The notes under the pieces: generated by a model
The model's input: the letters and a program-made list of their open reading frames with translations, nothing else
The model's database searches: none
Told to the model about the DNA's origin: nothing
Translations under genes and position numbers: made by a program
Assembly (NCBI RefSeq): GCF_032118995.1
Contig: NC_092657.1
Location: 7,813,391-7,877,390, forward strand
Length of the DNA: 64,000 nt
Reading direction: 5' to 3'
Source: Asterias amurensis
Taxonomy: Eukaryota; Echinodermata; Asteroidea; Forcipulatida; Asteriidae
Shown here: positions 1 to 8,866 of the stretch, piece by piece
How the letters are laid out: each line of letters begins with the position of its first letter
How positions within the stretch are numbered: position 1 is the stretch's first letter

Positions 1-211
1 TTATGGGAGTCAAAGTTTTGACTCCCATAAATGGCCGACCGTGTTTGTCGACGAGGTAAAACGAAAACCACGCAATTTCGAGGCATATTTGTGTAGATCA
101 TTGTATTCTACTTTTACAACATCTTTCTAACCATATCGATTTTATAACAAACGGTTACAGGACGCTTTTCAAAGACCAACTCGACCGATCCAAGGCAACG
201 TGTTCCTTTAA
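1..211. mobile_element. Family C palindromic MITE, right half
   Basis: The window opens in the centre of a palindrome (about 1-30). The arm then runs to an end reading GGCAACGTGTTCCTTTAA at 194-211. Related copies lie near 28872, 33197, 44098 and 56868. Complete copies begin with TTAAAGGRACAC and end with the inverse, so TTAA is the likely target site. The left half is outside the window. No coding capacity. Confidence 0.75.
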
Positions 212-243
212 AGGACAGTGTAAAGTCTAATCCAACGAGGTTG

Positions 244-300
244 ACCCCGCCCTCAAGGTCGAACACGTGTACGCGTGGCATAAATAAAGTGACAATCAGC
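244..300 (+). promoter_or_regulatory. Likely core promoter of the NUPR1-like gene
   Basis: Three elements sit in the expected order upstream of the start codon at 445: a GC box (CCCCGCCC, about 245-252), a CACGTG E-box (264-269) and a TATA-like CATAAATAAAG (279-289). Transcription would then start near 310, leaving a 5' UTR of about 135 nt. The family C MITE ends about 33 bp upstream of the GC box. Inference from motifs only. Confidence 0.4.
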
Positions 301-444
301 AGCTCGACGGCGATCGAGGGTGCTTATCATAGAGAGCTCTAGCTCGCAGTTTTAGACGACGTTTGATCTTCAGCAAGAAGTTTCTCCAGCAGAAGTGTTG
401 AACACGGTTGACGTGTCGGATAAAATAAAACGCATTGTAAAGCC

Positions 445-663
445 ATGTCGAATGCTGATGACTATGAACATTATAACTACGACCCACCAGTGCCTGGAGG
501 GGCTGGTACAAAGGGCAGAACGAAGCGTGAAACTTCAGATAAACAACAGTCACACGAAAGCAAACAGCATGGAACGAAAGATGCTAGGAAAGCTGAACAG
601 CAGATCACCAACGCTGAGACTAAGCAAAAGGAAAAGATGAAAAAACAGAATATCAAAGAATAA
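445..663 (+). CDS. NUPR1-like (p8) stress-response nuclear protein, with an apparent one-base frame disruption
   Basis: A small basic protein. The first 31 codons (445-537) carry an acidic/aromatic patch (DDYEHYNYD) and then KGRTKRE, both hallmarks of nuclear protein 1, a small disordered chromatin cofactor of stress responses. The open frame continues to a stop at 661-663, but its C-terminal half does not resemble the family. The +1 frame does: it reads N-N-S-H then MERKMLGKL and stops at 638-640. It places ERK 13 residues after KRE, as in vertebrate NUPR1. Skipping base 538 would therefore give a family-like protein of about 64 residues. The extra base may be an assembly error or a disabling mutation. 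A GTAAGC donor-like site follows the stop (near 683). The identity of the N-terminal half is fairly secure; whether the gene works is not. Confidence 0.6.
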   Translation: MSNADDYEHYNYDPPVPGGAGTKGRTKRETSDKQQSHESKQHGTKDARKAEQQITNAETKQKEKMKKQNIKE

Positions 664-859
664 CGCGTGGATGTTAACAATGGTAAGCCTATTTCATATT
701 AAACTAGCTAGACATTGAGAGTTTGTGAACAAACTCAAAGTGTTCCGTTTCCGGGAGTAAAAACCTGGTGTAATTAAAACAAATATTGCACATTGCTTTG
801 TTCACAACCAAGATTTGTAATAAATGATCAAAATTGCACAAATTGTCAAAAAAACATGA

Positions 860-878
860 TGACGTCATCATGACGTCA
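860..878. promoter_or_regulatory. Doublet of perfect CRE palindromes
   Basis: Two copies of TGACGTCA (860-867 and 871-878) are separated by three bases. This is the consensus CREB/ATF site. They lie about 200 bp past the NUPR1-like stop and next to a transposon fragment, so they may be coincidental or transposon-borne. Confidence 0.35.
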
Positions 879-886
879 TTTCGAGT

Positions 887-1237
887 TCAAGAAATTAATG
901 TTCTTGTCATCACCAAGTGTCCAACGTACTTAACTTTCCGCTGTTTGACTTGAAGTTTAGCTTGAAGTTCCACTCTGTTGCTCGCTTGACGAAAAGGAAA
1001 ATGGTCCATGATCCTGTCATGCTGTGCTTCATCTTTGCAGGCAACTAGAATGTCATCCATCACTGCACGAGCGCCACCTATGCCTTCGAGCATTGTATCC
1101 ATGATGCGATGGAATATCTCTGGCGCACTTTTGATGCCAAATGAAAGTGTCAGCCATCTAAAGTGTCCGACTGGCATGTTGAACGTTGTCAGTAGGCTTG
1201 ACTCGCAGTCTAATTTGATTTGAAGAAATCCTGACTT
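887..1237 (-). pseudogene. Ty3/gypsy (element A) reverse transcriptase fragment, downstream part
   Basis: The minus strand encodes the middle of a gypsy RT: KSGFLQIKLD, the LLTTFN motif, an FGIKSAPEIF segment and a VMDDILV motif matching the RT box usually written YxDDIL. The frame decays below about 1000. It begins abruptly at codon AAG (1237-1235) beside a (TTCAA)n tract. The preceding RT residues are found at 6224 and above, so this is the other half of the element described there. Confidence 0.8.
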
Positions 1238-1534
1238 AAATTCAATTCAATTCAATTCAATTGTTTATTGTCACACGTAACAATACATACATGTACAGTG
1301 AAATTCACTTTGGCTTGCGAGTCTAAAAATATTTAAAATTACAAAAATTACAAAAAATACAGAAAACCCTTAAACCACATAGGCATACAATAACGAACAA
1401 ATAAACAGTATGCGCACATTATGCAGAGAGACAATAACAGTTACGAAATTGCGAACCCCCAAAAACAAATTAAAAAGAATTAATCATTAAAACCCTAACC
1501 CCCTAAGCATTTGTACCAGAATGCATTCAAAACC

Positions 1535-1633
1535 CATCATACTCCAACAGGTTACTTACTAGAACAGTACACAACTCATCATATTTCAACAGCTTATGTA
1601 CTGGAAGAGTACACAACCTATCATTATCCAACG
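1535..1633. repeat. Short 42-bp tandem repeat, about 2.4 copies
   Basis: Units start at 1535, 1577 and 1619 (the last partial), each beginning YATCATAYTYCAACR and ending in GTACACAAC. It lies inside the nested transposon region. Confidence 0.6.
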
Positions 1634-1639
1634 TTGGGA

Positions 1640-2175
1640 GGTGTATATCTTGGGTATCGCCAAGAGTGCTTCCATGCGAGTAGGTTGTCTGTATCGAGTT
1701 CGGAAGTTCTTGCCTCCTGAGGCTACTCTCTACCTAGTACAAGACAACTAAACATCCCCTCATGGAGTACTGTTGCCATATTTGGGCTGGAGCTTCTGCC
1801 TACCTTTTTTCTTTACTGGATCAAGTACAGAAGCGCATTGTTAACCTGGTTGGAGAAGAGTTACGATCTATACTACAACCCCTTTCGCACCGAAGGTCTG
1901 TAGCCAGCCTCTGCCTGTTTTACAGATATTTCCATGGTAAATGTTCCACCAGTCTATCCAACTTGTTCCTCCTGTCAGGGTGTTTGAGCGCAAGACCAGG
2001 CTTTCTGCTTGTTCTCATTCTTATACTGTGGCTGTGCCGAGATGTAGAACAAAGTAGCTTTTTCCCTCAGACTGCATCTCTTTGGAACTCCTTGCCTGGT
2101 GCATGTTTCCCTTCATCCTATGATCTTCCATCTTTTAAGAGGAATGTCAATTCCTACCTTCAGCTCCACTGAGTT
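1640..2175 (+). pseudogene. C-terminal fragment of a second non-LTR retrotransposon ORF2
   Basis: The plus strand carries the conserved post-RT region of jockey/CR1-like ORF2 proteins: MEYCCHIW, then LLDQVQKRIVNL, LSHRRSVASLCLFYRY, and a closing SFFPQTASLWNSLP with PSFKRNVNSYL before a stop at 2170-2172. The start (1640-1760) is frameshifted (a LYLVQD segment precedes MEYCC in another frame). An A/T-rich tail follows to about 2280. It is opposite in strand to the surrounding LINE, so it is a separate insertion. Confidence 0.75.
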
Positions 2176-2529
2176 TCTGCATCATGTCTATGTTTTCTTC
2201 CTTGTAGCCCTTAACCTAGAGTGGCTTTTAGCCTTGTTTTGGGCGACTTGCATAAAAAAATAAATATTAAAAAAACGGTTCAGAGCTGTTGGACTATGAT
2301 TGAGTGGGTTCTTTTGTAATGTGTCTTGCTTGACTATATTAACCCTACAGTAAAAAAACCACACAATTATTATTGGTGGATTTTTTTTTTTTTTTTTAGG
2401 GGGCTCAGCGTAGTCGCAAATCACTTTTGCTCTACCCTAGAATTGGGGAATTGGTACCACACCTGGTGGTTCACAATGTAACTGCCATCATTGCCCTTTT
2501 TTTTCCTTTTTATAAATATTGTTTGTGAA

Positions 2530-4049
2530 TGAGTGGAGGGGGAAGTGAGGCTTTGTTTGAAGGAGAGCTCGGTGTTACTCAAGTTGAGCTTGACGTGGTG
2601 TTCGTCTCTGTGAGGCCTGCTGCGTGGTACTTCAAGAAGCATTCCCCTGGGCAAAGGTTGACCCCACAAACTGGACAGCCTCTTCTCGTCGTTTTCGGCA
2701 GCCCTGACTTGGTGGTGATGTTGTGTTGCCTGCACCAACTGCACTATCTTGCGTTCTTGCCAGGCATCTTGGTGGAGTAGTGCCCTCCACTGTTGTGGGC
2801 TGGTACTGGTTGAGAGCCACTGAACTGTCGTGGGGTGGTGCCTTTTGAGTAGCCCTGGATGAGGTTGGTCGCCACTTCCAGGATAAACTTGGCATGAGTC
2901 ACCTTAGGGGTATGCTCTGGCTCTGGCTCCGAACTGTCGCTGTCACTGTCAATGGCTGGATGGTGGTGCTTATAAGAAGCCAAGAGTTGACTCTGGCAAT
3001 GTCGATGAGGAAATACAAAATGGAGCGCCACCACAGTTGAGACTTCCGGGCACAGGTGTGATAGGACTGCAGCTTCGTCAGATACCGATGGGCCTTGTCA
3101 CGGATGAGCTCGGGGTCTTTGGCAGGGTCATTACAAGCGATGTGTTGGTTGAGCGTGTCGAACTGATTTCGCTTCATGGTTGTTGCGATCAGTCTGTTCT
3201 GGAGCCCGGGATGAGTTGACCAATAATTCTTGTAATCGTTGATCTTGACAAGGCCCATCAGCATGTGGATGCCGAACCACGCTTTGACCTCATGGATAGT
3301 GGTACGGAACTTGTTGCTTGCAGTGAGGTTCACATTGGTCCAAGTCACCACCATCTGAAGGAGAGAGAGAGGGAAAAACTTCAAGAAGTAGTCGATTGGC
3401 GCCTTCTTCTTCTTGAAGGTTGGTCCACTATGTCGTTTCCCCTTGAAGTTGACGTCTTCTAGAGTTCTCGTCCAGCCTCCCTCGTCTAGAGCATGGTCTT
3501 CTTGGTATTCAGATGGAGGGTCCGGGTTCGAGTCGGGCTTGATGAAGGTCTTCTTTCTCCGCTTTTTTCGTGGCTTTTGTACGGCCCTGCACCCCCTTCA
3601 TCCCCACTGTCTCCCTCGTCCTCTCCTGTGTCGTCAGGCCTAGCCTCTTCTTCTCCCTCCATGGCCGACTCCTCTTCACAGCATGGAGACTCGTCTCTGG
3701 CCTGAGCCATGGCCCTGTCCAGGAACTCCTCCTCAGACTCCGAGGTTTCCACTATGGCCCCGTACCCTCTGGCCATGCTGACACCAGCCTCTCTAGCACT
3801 GTATCTCGGGGCACTCCTCATGGTTTGGTCTTCCTGTCTTCGGAGCGCAGTGCGGCTAAGTGTGGGCTTCACTTCCCCTTCCCTTGCTTCTTTCCTTCTT
3901 TTACTTTTCCCTGCACCTTCTTCCCTCCTTCATCTCTGCTCTCGTGGGTCGTTTTTCTCTTTCTCTTCCCCATCATGGAGCCGAAATGTCTCTGCCTCTC
4001 CTGTGCTCAAACGCTGCTGTAAGTTTCTCACTTCTCGAGAGGTCATCTT
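2530..4049 (-). pseudogene. piggyBac-type transposase with its catalytic middle deleted
   Basis: On the minus strand, an acidic N-terminal region (SESEEEFLDRAMAQ near 3720) is followed by the piggyBac N-terminal domain at 3384-2900 (WFGIHMLMGLVKINDY, YWSTH, NQHIACND). It then jumps directly to the C-terminal segment WWRSILYFLIDIARVNSW, so the DDD catalytic core is missing. Downstream, the cysteine-rich zinc-binding tail (CSWCRQHN, then GCPVCGVNLCPGECF) is readable at about 2760-2630, after an in-frame TAG. A possible start is near 4046. An inactive internal-deletion derivative. Open frames on the plus strand here are shadows. Confidence 0.75.
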
Positions 4050-4502
4050 GACTCTGGTCAGTCAATGTGAGACTGGGGGCGATACTCAGAAAACACCCAT
4101 ATTTAAATAGCAAACATTGCTATTGTTATTCTAATAATTATGTAACATTACATCATAATGACTTTGTGTACTATTGATATCAAATATACATGTAATACAG
4201 TTCTTTTCAATATTTTAATTGCTATTCAACAAATACAATAAAGTTCTGCAAACACTAAAACACCCCATGGCATAAATGGTATGTTCTAGTTGTATTGTGC
4301 TATGTGCAATGACAAAGATACCTGAGAACAATAACTGCCTTTATTATTTGTTTGTTACAACAGCAGGTTGTCCATGTTTAGATATGGTAATTAAGTGCAC
4401 CCAACAAAGCACTTAACCACTGGAACTAGTCCCTCCCAATAGAGGTCAAAGCGTACCCACTGAACCATGTCAATTCCATGGTGTACATGTAGACGCTAAT
4501 TC

Positions 4503-4725
4503 TCAGCCAAAGTCCAACACTGTTGCAAACTACACCTACTGTACATGTACCACCTTCCACACTCGGCCAAAGTCAAACACTGTTGCAAACTACACACTAC
4601 CACCTTCCACACTCAGCCAAAGTCAAACACTGTTGCAAACTACACACTACCACCTTCCACACTCAGCCAAAGTCAAACACTGTTGCAAACTTCACACTGC
4701 CACCTTCCATACTCAGCCAAAGTCC
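4503..4725. repeat. 50-bp minisatellite, about 4.4 copies
   Basis: A tandem array with period 50, each unit beginning CAGCCAAAGTCMAACACTGT. Units agree closely apart from a small insertion in the first. It sits in the LINE's distal part. Confidence 0.85.
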
Positions 4726-6223
4726 ATCAGTAGTACCTTGACTCATTGGTACTCAACCATCCATAGTCCAACAGCAAAGCCAGCTTTCACAGTACTAAAC
4801 CATCCAAATTCCAACAATACAATCTGTTTGATTTTGGCAGGCCTGGGGTGGTTAGGGTTTTAAGAAACCTTATTGCACTGGGATAAAAACTATTGCGAGT
4901 ACGTTTGGAGTAGGCTCTGATCGCTCTATATCGCTTACCTGATCTCATTAATTCAAACAAACTATTCGCAGGGTGAAATTCATCCGAAGTAATAGATCTA
5001 GATTTCTTCAGAACCCGAGCAGTATAAAGTTTATCCAAAGCATGAAGTTCACGACCAATAATAAAGCTAGCAGTGCCGGCTACATGATTGAGGCGTTTTC
5101 GGTCATCTGCCGTGGTGTAGCCATACCAGACATTGATCGAGAGTGTCAAAATACTCTCAACAACTGCCCGATAAAATTTACCAGGAAACTTTGGCTGACA
5201 CGAAAACTCCTCAATCTTCTAAGAAAGAACAACCATTGCTGGGCCTTCCTAACAATGGAATCAACATGAGTCACCCACTTAAGATCATTATGGTGTGCAC
5301 TCCTAGAAATTTAAAAGAGTTGACAATTTCCACTTCAGATCCATTAATATTCAACTTTGTCTGGGTTTCTTCTAAAGTCTACAATAATTTCCTTAGTTCC
5401 TTAGTCTTTTGAACATTTAATTCTAAGTTATTGTCGTGACACCATTCAACTAAATGATTAACTTCATCACGATACATGGAATCATCCTTAAAAATAAGTC
5501 CACCTAATGTAGTGTCGTCAGCATATTTTACCATAAAATTATTAACAGAGTTTACTTCACAATCATGCGTTTACTTCACAATCATGCGTAAACAATGAGT
5601 ACAGCATTGGAGATAAAATACATCCTTGTGGCGCTCCTGTACTTAGGACAAGTGACTTAGAGAAACATTGACCAATTCTAACCTTCTGTGAGCGATCCAA
5701 TAAAAAATCTAAAATCCATCGACACAAAGAATGGTTAAAATTCAAAGTTATAAGTTTATCATACAATTTAAAAAGAGATATGGTGTTAAACGCCGAACCA
5801 TAATCCACAAATAAAATCCTGCAATAGTTAGGGACGTTCTTATCGAGGAACTGAGATGCTCTGAATAAAGACCATGATACTGCATCGTCAACTGACCTGT
5901 TAGCCTTGTACGCAAACTGGAAAGGGTCTAATTTAGGCAGCAGCTGAGATTGGATGAAGTTGCTAATTAAAGTTTCAAGGCATTTCATTACAATTGAAGT
6001 AAGAGCTACAGTCGTTAAGGCAAGTAACTGGTGAACGTTTTGGCACAGGAATGATGGTTGATTTTTAAAAAACATTCGGAACATGGCAAGTTTTCAAAGA
6101 CCAACTGAATAATTTACATAAAAAGTCATTACAATATCTGAGAAGTCTTGGGGTGATGCCGTCTGGTCCAGGTGCCTTGTTGATTTTTAGCTGACGTAGT
6201 ACACGACGAGTGTCTGCGAGTCA

Positions 6224-7376
6224 ATCAATGACGGAGAATACTTTGGTGTTCGGAACTGCCGCTACTATTTCTTCAACTGTCGGGATGGGGTAGTACCCCC
6301 ATTTAATGGCTTTGTTCAAATCCTTCGGTTCGGTACATATTCTGATTTTCCCATTCTTGACCAATGTCACCATCGAGCTAACCCAGTCTGTGGGCTCTGT
6401 GATTTTGGTAGTATGGCCATCTCGTTCCATCTCTGCTAACTTGTCGATTATCTTTGATCTTAGTGCCTGTGGTTGTCTCATCGAGGCCGTGTACTACTGG
6501 TGTGACAGTCGGGTCTATTTTCAGTGAGTATGTTCCTGGGAGTGTACCAGTTGTTTTCTTCAGCTCTGGATATTCATCTATGCTGTGGATTCTTGGATGA
6601 GTCGTAGCTGTTGGCTAGCTGTTCCAGACAGGAGTGGCGGCTTTCTGCTGGAATTAACAACATAATACGGAACATCCACTGATTTGTTCTTGTATACTGT
6701 GTTGGTATCTTCACGCATCCTTTCACATCTAGGGGGTGATTGGAGTAAGACTCAAATTTCTGAGTTGTTGGCTGTAACTTCACATCAGAGCCAATGGTGA
6801 TGAAGATGTTGTGTGGCATGATACTTTGGACAGCGCCGGTGTCTATTTGCGTGCGCACAGATTTGCCAGCTACTTTAACAGTCTCATAACATTCATTGCT
6901 ATTGTTATCTCCCACTGAGCTGATCAGATGAGCATAATCATTGTTGGATGCATAGTCGATCTCTGTCTCATCGGCCAGATGTGTTGACTTTCGTTGGCAG
7001 CACACTGCTGCATAATGATTTAACTTGTGACAGATGCTGCATCGTTCGTTTTTAGCTGGGCACTTACTATGTGTTGAGCTATATCTGCATTTGTTGCATA
7101 ATTGGTCGCTTGATTGGGCACCTTGGCTGCTTTTCCCATACCTCTGCTGCGTCCTTTTGGCTGGGGAGCGTCCGTGTTGAGGTTTTCTTGTATTTCCTCC
7201 TGTGTGCGGTTGTTCAGCTGATTTTGAGAAGTGGCGTTTCTCGACGGAGTGGAGTCTTCTTCCTTGCTGATGATTTTCAGGCTTTTTTGTGATGTTTCAT
7301 GATTTTGCCCAATGCTTATAGCTATGTCTAAGGTTAGCTCATCACCTTTGTCAAGACACTTTGCTCTCACTCTAGA
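6224..7376 (-). pseudogene. Ty3/gypsy (element A) gag end, protease and start of RT
   Basis: In order on the minus strand: a hydrophilic gag C-terminal region (7370-7110); two zinc knuckles in another frame near 7090-6990 (CNKC..., then CSICHKLNH); a retropepsin with IDTGA at about 6830; and the RT N-terminus (EPTDWVSSMV, KDLNKAI, VFSVID) ending at 6224. Frames are interrupted. The reading resumes 5 kb away at 1237, so the element was split by the LINE. The 5' end abuts a MITE at 7379; LTRs were not seen. Confidence 0.8.
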
Positions 7377-7378
7377 AT

Positions 7379-7650
7379 CCCTCTGAAGTGACGTAGTTCT
7401 AGAGAAAAAAAGTAATGTTTCACAAATTTAATTTTGAGACCTCAGAATAAGATTTTGAGGTCTCGAAATCAAGCATCTGAAAGCACACAACTTCGGGTGA
7501 CAAGAGTGTTTGTTCTTTCATAGTTATCTCACAACTCCGACAACCAATCGAGCTTAAATTTGTATAGGTTTGCTATTTTATGCAATATGTTGAGATACAC
7601 GAAGTGAGAAGACTGGTCTTTGAAAATTACCAGAGTGTCCAGGTCTTTAA
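7379..7650. mobile_element. Family A MITE, partial
   Basis: Matches the other family A copies from CCTCTGAAGT onward: the internal GAGACCTCAGA / TGAGGTCTC palindrome, the GAAGACTGGTCTTTG block and a degenerate AGTGTCCAGGTCTTTAA end. The outer ~110 bp of one arm is missing where it meets gypsy element A. Confidence 0.75.
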
Positions 7651-8373
7651 GGAAATGTTTTTGTCCATACCCTCCAAATTGCAATCAGGTATCGATTTGA
7701 AATGTGTTTCAAAGTTTTCCCACTCACGCGTAGATTCAAAAAGATGATATGTAACTCTTAAAACAACGTCCAGTTGATGGGTTTAAACAATAGCAAACTT
7801 GAGTTCCCATAACTCCTTATAATGGTGCGTTTCATGAAACTTGAATCACACTTTGCCATTGACGTAGATCCTCAAACTCATATTGAACAAAAAACTCTTC
7901 CAGTTGAGTGAGCTAAAACAATGACAAGATTAATGACCATAGGCCTGACTTCTCTTTGCAATAATGTAGGCCCCCTATCCATTTGAAATGTTTACAATTT
8001 TGTTCACTGACAGACATGTTCATAAAAGATTAAAACTTTTAGGCCTTATGAGAATTTTAATATGGTTTCAACTGGGCTAAAACAATAAAAGCCTTTCATG
8101 TCCATAACTCCATTACAACTATTTTTCAACTTGATTTTTGTTTTTTTGCCACTGATTAAAAAAAAGAATAAACTAACAAAAAAACTGTTTCCATTTGAGC
8201 AAGCTTACAATGAAAGCCCTTGTGAACATCCATGTGGACATCCATGAGTACCTTGTTTGGTAGATACAAGTATGTGTGCCATATTAGACTCCAATATTAT
8301 TATTATTATTATTATTATTGTCCTTGTATTAAATTGAAACTTGTATCAAACAAGTCATGCAGATTCATATCAA
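7651..8373. other. No gene seen; (ATT)n microsatellite
   Basis: A/T-rich sequence with no supported coding region. An (ATT)n run of nine copies lies at about 8294-8319. Confidence 0.6.
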
Positions 8374-8728
8374 TTAAAGCCATTGGACACTTTCGATAAA
8401 CAGTAGTGGTCCAAAGGCCCACCCTTCGTGTATCACAACTTATATATCAAATAACAAACCTGTGAAAATTTAGGTTCAATCGGTCATCAGAGTTGGGAGA
8501 AAATAACGGGAAAACCCACCCTAGTTTCTGCACGTTTCGCGGTGTCTGTTTAAAATAAATCCGTAATTCTGAATTGATAATTGTTTTAATGTTTTCTCAA
8601 AAAGTAAAGCATTTCATGGAATAATATTTAAAGAGAAGTCTTTCACCATTACCTTCTGTAAACCCTGTAGCTTATTTGTAAATCTGTGAACTTTTTTTTT
8701 CTGTTCCAAAAGTGTCCAATGGCTTTAA
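8374..8728. mobile_element. Family B MITE, full length
   Basis: Flanked by TTAA (8374-8377 and 8725-8728), with inverted ends AGCCATTGGACACTTT and AAAGTGTCCAATGGCT. The interior shares a block with family A (AACAAACCTGTGAAAATTT followed by a GGTCATC segment). Non-coding. Confidence 0.85.
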
Positions 8729-8866
8729 GAATATATAATCTCATAAAGGAAATGCAAAAATGCATAAAGAACAACAAAAATATAAAAAAGTTCAAAAGTG
8801 CAAATCTTATCATTTAGAATAACTTTTACTTCTGTTTTTATCTATGTAAAATATTGAGCCCATCAC

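Larger units (their letters stand above)
1238..6223 (-). mobile_element. L2/jockey-type LINE inserted into gypsy element A
   Basis: A 5'-truncated non-LTR retrotransposon on the minus strand. RT pieces: KAPGPDGI near 6150, an IIPVPK-like segment with a frameshift near 6040, FVDYGSAFNTI near 5800, GAPQGCILSPMLYSLF near 5620, and the YADD catalytic motif at about 5515-5530. The C-terminal end (NSFYPSAIRFL) lies near 4900. The 3' UTR ends at about 1262 in a (TTGAA)n tail read on the minus strand, preceded by an AATAAA-like signal. Several frameshifts and stops make it inactive. Later insertions occupy part of 1500-4100. Clade assignment is by eye. Confidence 0.7.

Noticed and set aside
3493..4110. 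Ser/Leu/Phe-rich open frames on the plus strand
   Set aside because: Antisense shadows of the acidic and basic regions of the piggyBac fossil.
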